Assembly (NCBI RefSeq): GCF_025717515.1
Contig: NZ_JAJIRN010000012.1
Coordinates: 1 to 64,000 of the forward strand
Reading direction: 5' to 3'
From: Roseateles oligotrophus
GTDB taxonomy: Bacteria > Pseudomonadota > Gammaproteobacteria > Burkholderiales > Burkholderiaceae_C
DNA length: 64,000 nucleotides
The translations under genes and the position numbers were made by a program. Each line of letters opens with the position of its first letter. Within the stretch, counting starts at the first letter, position 1. Below, one piece after another: positions 50,027-59,411 of the stretch. The notes below the pieces were generated by a model. It had not been told where the DNA came from. It saw only the letters and a program-made list of their open reading frames with translations, and did no database searches.

Positions 50027-50182
50027 ACACCGCTACTCCCCACCTCGTCGGCACTTCGCAATGCGCTGCGCTTCCCCGCCGAGGGCGTCTATATTGCGGT
50101 GCTTGCCAACAGCGACACGCAGGAGCCGGATATCCAAACCCTGGCCGCCAGGAGGATTGCCGCCTTGGTCTTGCCCAAGTGA
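50027..50182 (+). pseudogene. C-terminal fragment of a class C beta-lactamase-like serine hydrolase
   Basis: The frame reads SSALRNALRFPAEGVYIAVLANSDTQEPDIQTLAARRIAALVL in two adjoining parts, resembling the last strands and helix of beta-lactamase-family (penicillin-binding-protein-like) hydrolases, where G.YVAVLSN.D is followed by ...LA.R.AA. No SXXK or YXN motif is present upstream; the open frame goes back to 49913 without similar sequence. It is best read as the 3' end of a deleted gene. It sits directly before the DinB gene. Confidence 0.55.
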
Positions 50183-50213
50183 AGCTCAAACCCCTATTTC
50201 TCAGGACAAGCTC

Positions 50214-50708
50214 ATGCTCATCGAAGCCTTCAAATACAAGCAATGGGCCGACCGGCGCACGCTGGATGCTGTTGCAGGCATCAATACAAGCGAATTCCCC
50301 GCGGCCATGGCCTTCGCGCTGCAGCAACTCAATCACATGGTCCGGGTCGAAGAACTTTTCAGAGCCAGACTGGCCGGCGAGGCCGCAGCTCACCCATCGA
50401 CCAATACCGAAACCGTGCCGGCGCTGGACGAACTGGAGCAGCGACTCGCCGCCTCGAACCAATGGCTGGCCCGCTATGTCGAAAACTTGACGCAGCAAGA
50501 GCGCGAGCAGGCGCTGTCCTTCCAGTTCGTCGATGGCCAATATGGACGCATGACAAGGCTGGAAATGCTGTTTCACCTCGTCAATCACGGGACCTATCAC
50601 CGCGGTGCGATTGGCCATGCGCTGGATCTCGCGAACGCAGCGCGGCCGGCGGACACCTACACGGTCTTCATTCACGCACTGGAGCCGGCGCGCCGCGAGC
50701 CGGATTGA
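50214..50708 (+). CDS. DinB-family protein
   Basis: A 164-residue four-helix-bundle protein starting at MLIEAFKYKQWADRRTLDAVA. The likely metal-binding His triad is His in QLNHMVRVEELF and the two in LVNHGTYHRGAIGHAL, the latter being the HXXXH typical of DinB. Members are metal-dependent thiol transferases or of unknown activity, often stress-induced. AGGACA precedes the start. It is flanked by a decayed hydrolase fragment upstream and a receiver-domain protein downstream. Confidence 0.88.
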   Translation: MLIEAFKYKQWADRRTLDAVAGINTSEFPAAMAFALQQLNHMVRVEELFRARLAGEAAAHPSTNTETVPALDELEQRLAASNQWLARYVENLTQQEREQALSFQFVDGQYGRMTRLEMLFHLVNHGTYHRGAIGHALDLANAARPADTYTVFIHALEPARREPD

Positions 50709-50863
50709 GCAGCGCTCAAGGCCGGCCGACGGTGCCCGTCCAAGCAAGCATTCCGTCTGAATAGGGCTGCATTCGGTGCCTTGAAATTGTTCCGGCCGGG
50801 GCCGCTTTGCGTTACGCTGCCGAGGCAAGCCCGCACGAGGCTGAAGCGACGGAGTCTGAAGGC

Positions 50864-51250
50864 ATGAAACTGAAAATTCTGATCGTTGACGACAACGAAG
50901 AAATTCGCGCCCTGCTGCATGCGACCCTGGATCTGGCCGATGCCTTCGAGGTGCATGAAGCCCGCGATGGGCCCGCTGCCGTCGCCTTGGCCGCCACCCT
51001 GAACCCCAATCTGGTGTTGATGGACATCATGATGCCGGGCGCATTCGAGGGCGATGAGGCTTGCCGGCAAATCAAGGCCGCAGCCGCAGCCGCGGGTCGC
51101 GAGATACCCAAGGTGATTTTGATCAGCGCCAAGCCCTTGGATCAGATCAAGGCCGATGCAAAAACCTGCGGTGCCGACCTGTTTATCGCCAAGCCTTTCG
51201 GCCCGGCACAACTGGTCGATACGATCAGCAATCTGTACCGACCTTCTTGA
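50864..51250 (+). CDS. single-domain response regulator (CheY-like)
   Basis: A 128-residue receiver domain without an output domain. The acidic pair is D9/D10, the phosphoacceptor D54 in LVLMDIMMPG, the conserved Ser in ILISAKPLDQ and Lys in FIAKPF. It must act through protein contacts or in a phosphorelay. No kinase gene is adjacent. The start at MKLKILIVDD is chosen by the fold; an in-frame extension to 50807 exists. It converges with the liv operon. Confidence 0.9.
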   Translation: MKLKILIVDDNEEIRALLHATLDLADAFEVHEARDGPAAVALAATLNPNLVLMDIMMPGAFEGDEACRQIKAAAAAAGREIPKVILISAKPLDQIKADAKTCGADLFIAKPFGPAQLVDTISNLYRPS

Positions 51251-51254
51251 TCGA

Positions 51255-52262
51255 TTAGGCTTTGGCCCTGGCCTTGTCCCACAAGGCGATCGCCTCGCCG
51301 ACTACGCCGCGCCGGAAGGCCAGCACGCAGACGATGAAGATCAGCCCGGTCACCAGGCTGACCGATTCGCCCAGGCCATTGAACCAGTTGATGCCGGTCA
51401 GGTCAGCCAAGACCTTGCCCAGGTCACCGATCTTGTTCTCAAGTGAAATGATGATCAGCGCGCCCACCATCGGCCCGACCAAGGTGCCCATGCCGCCCAC
51501 CAAAGTCATCAGGATCACCAGACCGGAGGTCGTCCAGACCGCGTCGGTCAAGGTGGCGAAACCCAGCACCAAGGTCTTGGTGGCGCCGGCCAAACCGGCC
51601 AAAGTGGCCGACAGCACAAAGGCCAGCAACTTGAAACGGTCGACGTCGTAGCCCAGCGAAATTGCGCGCGGCTCGTTCTCGCGGATCGAGGTCAGCACCT
51701 GGCCAAACGGTGAATGCACGGTGCGATAGATCAGCCAGAAGGCGCCGATGAAGATGGCCAGCACCACGTAGAAGAGGGTCAGGTCGTTGCCCAAGTCAAG
51801 GCCGAAGAAGCTGCCGCGTGGCACCGACTGCAGGCCGTCTTCACCGCCGGTGAACGAGGCCTGCAGGAAGAAGAAGTACAGCATCTGGCTCAGCGCCAGC
51901 GTGATCATCGAAAAGTAGATGCCGGTGCGCTTGATCGCCAGCAGACCAATCCCTAGGCCAACCACGCCGGCGGCCAGCGCGCCGAAGACCAGGCCCAGCG
52001 GGGCCGAAAAACCCCAGACCTTCAGCGCATGACCAGCGCCGTAAGCGGCGGTGCCCAGGAAGGCGGCATGGCCGAAGCTGAGCAGGCCGGTAAAGCCGAC
52101 CAGCAGATTGAAGGCGCAGGCGAACAAGGCGAAACACAGCACCTTCATCACGAAGATCGGGTAGACGCCCAGCGCCGGCAGCAGCGCGATGGCGCCGAAC
52201 AGCAGCGCATAGCCGTAGACAGGATTGAGGGGAGTTTTTGAAGAGGACGCGAGCGCGGTCAT
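51255..52262 (-). CDS. livM: branched-chain amino acid ABC permease LivM
   Basis: One of two inner-membrane permeases of a HAAT-family importer. The 335-residue protein has about nine or ten helices and the family motif LVGFTGLLSFGHAAFLGTAAYGAGH, plus SIRENEPRAISLGYDVDRFKLLAFVLSATLAGLAGA (the EAA-like cytoplasmic loop). It begins two bases after the livH stop, so the two are co-translated. It is the last gene of the operon. The true substrate could be branched-chain or aromatic amino acids, amides or urea. Confidence 0.94.
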   Translation of the reverse strand: MTALASSSKTPLNPVYGYALLFGAIALLPALGVYPIFVMKVLCFALFACAFNLLVGFTGLLSFGHAAFLGTAAYGAGHALKVWGFSAPLGLVFGALAAGVVGLGIGLLAIKRTGIYFSMITLALSQMLYFFFLQASFTGGEDGLQSVPRGSFFGLDLGNDLTLFYVVLAIFIGAFWLIYRTVHSPFGQVLTSIRENEPRAISLGYDVDRFKLLAFVLSATLAGLAGATKTLVLGFATLTDAVWTTSGLVILMTLVGGMGTLVGPMVGALIIISLENKIGDLGKVLADLTGINWFNGLGESVSLVTGLIFIVCVLAFRRGVVGEAIALWDKARAKA

Positions 52263-52264
52263 GC

Positions 52265-53152
52265 TTATTTTTCCTTGCCAAACAAACCGGCCGGCCGCAC
52301 CAGCAGCACGATGGCCATAACGACAAACACAACCGTGCTCGACGCCTCGGGGTAGAACACCTTGGTCAAGCCCTCAATGATGCCCAGGCCCAAGCCGGTC
52401 AAGATCGAACCGAGGATGGAGCCCATGCCGCCGATCACCACCACCGCGAACACGACGATGATCAGATTGCTGCCCATCAGCGCGCTAACCTGCAGAATCG
52501 GCGCCGCCAGCACGCCGGCAAAGGCGGCCAAGGCCACGCCACCGGCATAGGTCAGCGTGATCATGCGCGGCACGTTGATGCCGAAGGCCTGCACCAGCTT
52601 GGGGTTCTCGGTGCCTGCGCGCAAGGTAGCGCCCAAGGTGGTCTTCTCGATCAAGGCCCAGACGCCCAGGCAAACCGTGATCGAGGCGACCACCACCCAG
52701 GCGCGGTAATTGGGCAAGACCATGAAGCCCAGATTGGTGGCCCCCTGCAGGGCCTCAGGCACCTGGTACTGCTGGCCCGAAACGCCGTAGAAGGAACGGA
52801 ACACGCCCTCCATCACCAGCGTAATGCCGAAGGTCAAGAGCAGGCCGTAGATGTGATCGAGCTTGTAGAGCCATTGCAGCATCAGCCGCTCGATCAAGAT
52901 GCCCAATACGCCCACCACCAGCGGTGCCAGCAAAAGCATCATCCAGTAGTTCAGGCCCAGATACTCCAGCCCCATCCAGGCCAGAAAGGCGCCCATCATG
53001 TACAGCGCCCCATGGGCGAAGTTGATGATGTTGAGCATGCCGAAGATAACGGCCAAGCCCAGCGACAGCATCGCGTAAAACGAGCCGTTCACCAGGCCCA
53101 GCAAGAGCTGACCCAATAGTGCCGAGATGGGAATACCAAATAGATCAGTCAT
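52265..53152 (-). CDS. livH: branched-chain amino acid ABC permease LivH
   Basis: The partner permease of LivM, 295 residues with about eight helices. Characteristic parts are LLGLVNGSFYAMLSLGLAVIFGMLNIINFAHGALYMMGAF near the N-terminus, TLGATLRAGTENPKLVQAFGINVPRMITLTYAGG, and GLIEGL-like GLGIIEGLTKVFYP. The upstream gap to the binding-protein gene, about 270 bases, contains repeats. Confidence 0.94.
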   Translation of the reverse strand: MTDLFGIPISALLGQLLLGLVNGSFYAMLSLGLAVIFGMLNIINFAHGALYMMGAFLAWMGLEYLGLNYWMMLLLAPLVVGVLGILIERLMLQWLYKLDHIYGLLLTFGITLVMEGVFRSFYGVSGQQYQVPEALQGATNLGFMVLPNYRAWVVVASITVCLGVWALIEKTTLGATLRAGTENPKLVQAFGINVPRMITLTYAGGVALAAFAGVLAAPILQVSALMGSNLIIVVFAVVVIGGMGSILGSILTGLGLGIIEGLTKVFYPEASSTVVFVVMAIVLLVRPAGLFGKEK

Positions 53153-53174
53153 CTTGTCGTCATCTAGTCAATTC

Positions 53175-53418
53175 AACCCGCTCAATCGGTTGTTGGCGGG
53201 CAAAGGCGGGCGGCCTGTCGCCAAGAACCCGCTCAATCAGTTGGTGCCCGAGCTACTCGCTTCGCTCTGAGCCCGCGCACAAGGAAGCCCCTGCGGGCTC
53301 CCTTGTGGCTGGCGAAGGACTTTGCGCTTGCAAGCGCAAAGGCGGGCGATCCGGCACACAACCCTAATCAGTTGGGGACAGAGCTACTCGCGGGTACGCT
53401 CGGGCGGTCTGTCCCCAA
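53175..53418. repeat. REP-like repeat cluster between livK and livH
   Basis: Three degenerate copies of AACCCGCTCAATCAGTTGG start near 53175, 53226 and 53360, and GAGCTACTCGC occurs twice (53250 and 53381 regions). A 10-base inverted repeat (TTGGGGACAG at 53372-53381, complement at 53409-53418) closes the cluster. A hairpin is also possible at 53280-53304 (CAAGG.AGCCC against GGGCTCCCTTG). The layout resembles REP/BIME elements of proteobacteria. It could terminate or stabilise mRNA between the binding-protein and permease genes. Confidence 0.65.
53320..53341. repeat. 22-base perfect palindrome
   Basis: A perfect palindrome with half-site CTTTGCGCTTG followed directly by its complement, with no loop. 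It sits inside the repeat cluster between livK and livH. It could be a protein-binding site or part of the REP-like element. Confidence 0.8.
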
Positions 53419-53423
53419 AGGCA

Positions 53424-54635
53424 TTACTTTTTCACCAACGGGCACTTCGAATCCGCCAACTTGGTGAAGGCATCGTCACCCGGGATGCGGGTCACGACCT
53501 TGAAGTAATCCCAAGGTTCGGTGGACTCCTTCGGTGACTTCACTTGCAGCAGGAACATGTCATGGATGCCGCGGCCGTCTTCCTTGCGGATGCTGCCCTT
53601 GACGTAGAAGTCATTGATCGGCGTGTCCTTCATCTTGCCGATCACCTTGTCGGCGTCGTCGGTCTTGATCGCGTCAACGGCCTTCAGGTAATGCATGGCG
53701 GCCGAGTAGTCAGCGGCCTGCAGCGAGGACGGCATGCGCTTCATCTTCTCGAAGAAGCGGCGGCTCCATTCGCGCGCCTCCGGGCTCTGGTTCCAGTACC
53801 AGCTGTCGGTCAGATACATGCCCTCGGTGGTCTTCAGGCCGAGCGAATGGATGTCGTTGATGAACATCAGCAGGCCGGCCAGCTTCATGGTCTTGGTGAT
53901 GCCGAACTCATTCGCGGCCTTGATCGCGTTGATGGTGTCGCCGCCGGCGTTGGCCAGGCCCAGCACCTGCGCCTTGCTGCCCTGTGCTTGCAGCAAGAAG
54001 GAGGAGAAATCATTGGCATTGAGCGGATGCTTGACGCTGCCCAAGACCTGACCCCCGGTCTTGCCGACGACGGTGGCGGTGTCGCTTTGCAGCGAGGCGC
54101 CGAACGCATAGTCGGCGGTCAAGAAAAACCAGCTCTTGCCGCCGCCCTTGGTGACGGCCGAGCCGGTGCCGTTGGCGAGCGCCACCGTGTCGTAGGCGTA
54201 GTGGATGGTGTAAGGCGTGCAATCTTCATTGGTCAGGCGGGCCGAACCGGCGCCGATCACCATGAAGGGCCGCTTCTTCTCGGCCGCGATCTTGGCCATG
54301 GCCAGATTGGCGCCGGAGTTGGTGCCGCCGATCAACATGTCAACGCCTTGGGTGTCGATCCACTCGCGGGCCTTGCTGGCGGCCACGTCGGCCTTGTTCT
54401 GGTGGTCGGCAAAGATCAGTTCGATCTTCTTGCCGCCGGCCATGCCCTTCATATCGGCAATCGCCATTTTGATCGCTTCGACGCCACCGGCGCCGTCGAT
54501 GTCGGCGTAGACGCTGGACATATCGGTGATGAAACCGATCTTGACGGTGTCACCGGAAATTTGTGCCTGGGCGGCGCTCGCCAATCCCAGGGAGGCGATG
54601 GAAGCGAGGGCGATGCGTTTGAGCTTGTGGGTCAT
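53424..54635 (-). CDS. livK: branched-chain amino acid ABC binding protein LivK
   Basis: Periplasmic substrate-binding protein of 403 residues for the permeases and ATPases around it. It has a signal peptide (KRIALASIASLGLASAAQA) and a Peripla_BP_6 body: VKIGFITDMSSVYADIDGAGGVEAIKMAIADM, IELIFADHQNKADVAASKAREWIDTQGVDMLIGGTNS, SWFFLTADYAFGASL. The ribosome binding site CAGGAG is good. A DNA stretch rich in repeats follows its stop before livH. The ligand is not evident. Confidence 0.93.
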   Translation of the reverse strand: MTHKLKRIALASIASLGLASAAQAQISGDTVKIGFITDMSSVYADIDGAGGVEAIKMAIADMKGMAGGKKIELIFADHQNKADVAASKAREWIDTQGVDMLIGGTNSGANLAMAKIAAEKKRPFMVIGAGSARLTNEDCTPYTIHYAYDTVALANGTGSAVTKGGGKSWFFLTADYAFGASLQSDTATVVGKTGGQVLGSVKHPLNANDFSSFLLQAQGSKAQVLGLANAGGDTINAIKAANEFGITKTMKLAGLLMFINDIHSLGLKTTEGMYLTDSWYWNQSPEAREWSRRFFEKMKRMPSSLQAADYSAAMHYLKAVDAIKTDDADKVIGKMKDTPINDFYVKGSIRKEDGRGIHDMFLLQVKSPKESTEPWDYFKVVTRIPGDDAFTKLADSKCPLVKK

Positions 54636-54669
54636 GGGCTACTCCTGGTCAGTTGGGGAAGGGGAGGGA

Positions 54670-55379
54670 TCAAACACTGAGCAATTCGTCGAGCTTGGCC
54701 TGCTTGGCCGGCAGTTCTGCGGCAGAGAAAGACTCCACCACCTCGCCATGCTCGACCACGATGAAGTGGTCGGCCAGCGGCGCGGCGAAGCGGAAGTTCT
54801 GCTCCACCATCACGATGGTGAAGCCTTGGGCCTTGAGCGCCGTGATCATGCGCGCCAACGTTTGCACGATCACGGGAGCTAGGCCTTCGGAGATTTCGTC
54901 CAGCAACAAGATGTCGGCGCCGGTGCGCAAAATTCGCGCCACCGCCAGCATCTGCTGCTCGCCCCCAGACAGCCTTGTGCCGGGGCTGTGCCGGCGCTCT
55001 GCCAGGTTAGGGAACATCTGGTAAATCTGCTCGTCGCTCATCGGCGTGGCGCGGCCACCGCTCAGGCGCGGCGGCAGGTGCAGGTTTTCTTCGGTCGTCA
55101 GCGAGGCAAAAATGCCGCGCTCTTCCGGGCAGTAGCCGAGGCCCAGATGCGCGATCCGGTGCGTGGCCATTGCGATCGTCTCGACACCATGCACCTTGAT
55201 CGAACCCTTGCGCGCACCGGTCAGGCCCATGATGGCGCGCAGCGTGGTGGTGCGGCCGGCGCCGTTGCGGCCCAGCAAAGTCAAGACTTGACCCTTTTGC
55301 ACGCTCAGATTGATGCCGTGCAGGATGTGACTCTCGCCGTACCAGGCGTGGAGATTGCTGATCTCAAGGGCGGCGGTCA

Positions 55380-55380
<1 letters not shown>
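54670..55380 (-). CDS. livF: branched-chain amino acid ABC ATPase LivF
   Basis: Cytoplasmic ATP-binding subunit, 236 residues. Walker A reads LLGRNGAGRTTTLRAIMG, with Arg instead of the usual Lys. The signature is RLSGGEQQMLAVARIL and Walker B ILLLDEISEGLAP. The H-loop is IVMVEQN, with Gln in place of the usual His, as common in LivF. The ATG at 55380 overlaps the livG stop by one base (TGATG); a TTG one codon earlier is less likely. It pairs with LivG. Confidence 0.93.
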
Positions 55381-56147
<767 letters not shown>

Positions 56148-56210
56148 CACTGTGCACCGACGCACCCGATCAGGGCGCGATTGAAGTTAGGCCCCCAATG
56201 TAGGGCGTAA

Positions 56211-56226
56211 AGGCAAGACCTGACAC
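56211..56226. repeat. 16-base intergenic repeat, copy B
   Basis: Identical to the 16 bases at 11330-11345 (AGGCAAGACCTGACAC). It lies about 65 bases 5' of livG, between that gene and the MITE-like element. Confidence 0.5.
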
Positions 56227-56298
56227 CGGAACTTCCTTTACGTAGCATTGCTCTAGGGTAATCACCGACACGCCGCCCGCAAAAACAGGCTTGAGCAC

Positions 56299-56469
56299 GC
56301 TAGGAGTCTGCGCGGCAGAAGGATCGGCGGCTGCGAACCGACCGCAGCCGTCCATTCGGCACCGTCTTTTTGCCCCATAGCCGGGCTATGGGGCTGCAAA
56401 TCCGGCACCAACTGTCCTGGCTGGGGTCGATTCTCGCTATCGCCGCCTTCTGCCGCGCAGACTCCTAGC
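56299..56469. mobile_element. MITE-like element with 24-base terminal inverted repeats
   Basis: Perfect 24-base inverted repeats (56299-56322 and 56446-56469, beginning GCTAGGAGTCTGCGCGGCAG) bound a 171-base segment with no gene. The outermost bases are CTAG on both sides, either part of the repeats or a target duplication. Inside is an odd-length palindrome with 11-base arms at 56372-56382 and 56384-56394 (GCCCCATAGCC, one-base centre) and a smaller hairpin near 56329-56349. It looks like a non-autonomous transposon or a transposon-end relic. Its right arm contains the stop codon of the neighbouring LuxR-type gene. Confidence 0.75.
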
Positions 56470-57073
56470 TGGAGCTAATTTGCCCCTGGCCCGAGGCGCT
56501 CGCGCCCATCACGCGGCCGACCAGGGCGGCGGCGTTGTGCACGTCATAGCGCTGCCTCAGGCCGGCGCGCAGCTTCTCGACGGTGCGCGGCGACAGGCCG
56601 AGTAGTCTGGCGGATTCTTTGGCGGTCTGCCCTGCGGCCATCGCTGTCAAGACCTCACGTTCGCGTGGCGTCAGCGCTTCGGAGTCGCATTGGCGGGTGA
56701 ATACGCGCTCAAAAGTCCAGGCCGCCTCTAGAAAGGGCGCGGCCATATCGCGGGCATGGCCATGTACGCGGAACCATTGCAGACGGCCGTCGCGGCGCCG
56801 CATCAAACGCTCATCCTGGTAGCTGCCGCAGCCCTGCATCGCGTTTTGAATACGCAGACCGATGCGCTTGAATTCGGCCTCGCTGGGAAAGAGCAGGGCG
56901 AAGCTTTTGCCGATCAATTCGGTCGGTTCGTAGCCAAACATCGCAGCGAAACTCGGATTGACCCAGCTCAGCACGCGCTCGTGCGACAACGCCAGCCCCA
57001 ACGGGCTCAGCGCCGCAAAGGCGTCGGCTGGGGAAAACCCTGGCGTAGTTTTGGGGCTTGCTGCTGCTTCCAT
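56465..57073 (-). CDS. PAS-LuxR-type transcriptional regulator
   Basis: A 202-residue regulator from the ATG at 57073; the frame is open to 57196, but that extension is basic and low in structure. Residues about 15-125 are a PAS domain (ALSHERVLSWVNPSFAAMFGYEPTELIGKSFALLFPSEAEF, then RRRDGRLQWFRVHG). The C-terminal LuxR helix-turn-helix reads ALTPREREVLTAMAAGQTAKESARLLGLSPRTVEKLRAGL. There is no receiver domain, so it probably senses a small molecule or redox state directly. Its last codons lie in the right arm of the MITE-like element. It is divergent from the 3HB-oligomer hydrolase gene, about 120 bases away, and may control it. Confidence 0.88.
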   Translation of the reverse strand: MEAAASPKTTPGFSPADAFAALSPLGLALSHERVLSWVNPSFAAMFGYEPTELIGKSFALLFPSEAEFKRIGLRIQNAMQGCGSYQDERLMRRRDGRLQWFRVHGHARDMAAPFLEAAWTFERVFTRQCDSEALTPREREVLTAMAAGQTAKESARLLGLSPRTVEKLRAGLRQRYDVHNAAALVGRVMGASASGQGQISSS

Positions 57074-57194
57074 GGCTGCGTAGGCTAACCGATTATTCGT
57101 GCGGCTGTATGACAAGCGCTGCGAGGGCGCTCGCCTGTTCGGCATTCGCCCCCTACGAATTCGAGCCCAACGATATTCCACAGGAGACGATGCC

Positions 57195-59402
57195 ATGAAG
57201 AGTCCACGCCGTTTTAATAGAACCCTGATTCAGCATGCGCTGCTGATAGCCGCGCCAATTTTGCTGGGTGCTTGCAGCAGTGACAATGACCCGGCGCCCG
57301 AGCCCCCGCCGCCGCCCGCGCCGGTCGTCAACGTCCTACCGGCCTTCGTGACCGGCACCGTGGCACAGGCAAGCTATGACGGCAGCAGCGATGACCTCTT
57401 GACCGCCGGTCTGGGCAAAACCGGCTTGGCCGGGGCCGCACCGGCCTTTGCCGTCCCAGCCACGCCGACCGTGGCCGAGCTGCGCCGCAACGCGATCTAC
57501 AACAACTACCGCGCCTTGATTGACTACACGGTCGTCGGTGGCTTCACGCGCTTGTACGGCCCCAATATCGACATCAACGGCGGCGACACGCTGGGCGAAG
57601 GCAAGGTCGCCGGCACCGAGCACATCACCGTCGTCGATGACGGCACGGGCCGCCAGAATGTCGTGCTGATGGTGCAAGTGCCGAACAGCTTTGACGTCAA
57701 GAACCCCTGCATCGTGACCGCGACCTCATCCGGTTCGCGCGGCGTGTACGGCGCCATCGGCACCGCCGGCGAATGGGGGCTCAAACATGGTTGCGCGGTC
57801 GCCTATACCGACAAGGGTTCGGGCAATGGCCTGCATGATCTGAGCAGCGACAAGGTGATACAGATCGACGGCACGATCGACACCGCCACGGTGGCCGGCA
57901 AGAAGGCGCATTTCAACGCCGGTCTCAGCGAGGCCGAGCGTTTGGCCTATATCGCCGCCTTCCCGAACCGGGTGGCCTACAAGCACGCGCATTCGCAGCA
58001 GAATCCCGAAAAGGACTGGGGCCGCGACACGCTGCGTGCGGTCAAGCTGGCTTTTTATGTGCTGAACGAAAAATACGGCACCGATATCCCCGCTCAACCG
58101 GGCAAGAAAGAGGTCGTCATAACCCCGGCCAAGACGATCGTGATCGCCTCCTCGGTTTCCAACGGCGGCGGTGCCGCGCTGGCCGCGGCCGAGCAAGACA
58201 CCGAGGGTCTGATCGACGGCGTGGCCGTGACCGAGCCGATGGCGCAGCCCGGTGCCAACACGGGGCTGACCATCAAGCAGGGCAGCGCGGCCGCGGTGGC
58301 GACGCACAGCAAGCCGCTGATCGACTACTTCAGCTATGCCAACATCTATCAGCCCTGCGCGTCGGCGTCCGCCCAAGCGGGGCCGCAGATCAATTTGGCA
58401 CCCATGGCCGCCAATGTGCAGAACCGCTGTTCGGCCTTGAAAGCGCGCGGTCTGCTGGCCGGCACGACACTCGCAGAGCAGGCCGACGAGGCGCTGGCCA
58501 AGTTGAATGCGTACGGCTGGCAGAGCGAGAGTAACTTCCTGCATCAATCGCACTTCCGCTACGCCACCAATTCCATCGTCGTCAACTATGTGAACAGCTA
58601 CGGCAAGTTCAAGCCCAGCGACAACGTCTGCGGCTACAGCTATGCCAACACCAATGTGACCGTCGGACCCAACCTAGGCGATGTCATCGCGCAGAGCGCG
58701 ACAGTCCAGGCCGGCCTGTTCTCCACGGGCAACGGCGTGCCGCCGACCGGTGGTATCAACATCGTCTACAACGACTCGGTTGGCGGCGCCAAGTGGGACT
58801 TCCTGGCCCTATCGGCCGGCAGTGGTGCACCTGGTGTCGGCTTAGCCGACTTCGCCCTCGACGGCGCTTTGTGCATGCGCTCGCTGGTGACCGGCAAGGA
58901 TGCCGTCAGCGGCGCCGGCCTGTTCGGCACCCAAAAAAGTTGGTCCGACCGTGTCATCGCCGGTATGGGTGAGGTGCAGCTGACCGCCAAGCTGCGCGCC
59001 GTTCCGACCATCATCGTGGCCGGCCGCAGCGACACGCTGATCCCGGTGAACCATGCCGCGCGGGCCTATTACGGCAAGAACCAGGTGCTCGAAGCGGCAA
59101 CGTCCAAGACCCGCTATTACGAGGTCACCAACGCGCAGCATTTCGACACCTTTATCGCCGTGCCAGCGTGGGGCTATGACAGCCGCCTGGTGCCGCTGCA
59201 TGTCTACTTCGGCCGCGCGATGGACCAGATGTGGGCCCATCTGAAGAACAGCACGGCCTTGCCGGCCAGCCAGGTCGTGCACACGACGCCGCGTGCGGCG
59301 GGCGTCAACGTGACGCTGGCCAATGTGCCGGTCTGGGCGCCTACGCCGGCCGCGTCGGATGCGATCGGCTTTGCGGCCGGGGTGTTGAGCATCCCTGACT
59401 GA
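57195..59402 (+). CDS. D-(-)-3-hydroxybutyrate oligomer hydrolase
   Basis: Hydrolyses soluble 3-hydroxybutyrate oligomers released from polyhydroxybutyrate. The 735-residue protein starts at 57195 with AGGAG upstream. It has a lipoprotein-like signal (LIQHALLIAAPILLGACSS) and then a Pro-rich linker. Family features include GGFTRLYGPNIDINGGDTLGEGKV, TSSGSRGVYGAIGTAGEWGLKHGCAVAYTDKGSGNG and the proposed nucleophile Ser in IASSVSNGGGAALAAAEQD. A His near the end (NAQHFDTF) is a candidate triad member. The lipobox suggests outer-membrane attachment or secretion. It diverges from the PAS-LuxR gene. Confidence 0.92.
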   Translation: MKSPRRFNRTLIQHALLIAAPILLGACSSDNDPAPEPPPPPAPVVNVLPAFVTGTVAQASYDGSSDDLLTAGLGKTGLAGAAPAFAVPATPTVAELRRNAIYNNYRALIDYTVVGGFTRLYGPNIDINGGDTLGEGKVAGTEHITVVDDGTGRQNVVLMVQVPNSFDVKNPCIVTATSSGSRGVYGAIGTAGEWGLKHGCAVAYTDKGSGNGLHDLSSDKVIQIDGTIDTATVAGKKAHFNAGLSEAERLAYIAAFPNRVAYKHAHSQQNPEKDWGRDTLRAVKLAFYVLNEKYGTDIPAQPGKKEVVITPAKTIVIASSVSNGGGAALAAAEQDTEGLIDGVAVTEPMAQPGANTGLTIKQGSAAAVATHSKPLIDYFSYANIYQPCASASAQAGPQINLAPMAANVQNRCSALKARGLLAGTTLAEQADEALAKLNAYGWQSESNFLHQSHFRYATNSIVVNYVNSYGKFKPSDNVCGYSYANTNVTVGPNLGDVIAQSATVQAGLFSTGNGVPPTGGINIVYNDSVGGAKWDFLALSAGSGAPGVGLADFALDGALCMRSLVTGKDAVSGAGLFGTQKSWSDRVIAGMGEVQLTAKLRAVPTIIVAGRSDTLIPVNHAARAYYGKNQVLEAATSKTRYYEVTNAQHFDTFIAVPAWGYDSRLVPLHVYFGRAMDQMWAHLKNSTALPASQVVHTTPRAAGVNVTLANVPVWAPTPAASDAIGFAAGVLSIPD

Positions 59403-59411
59403 CGGCGAGGT

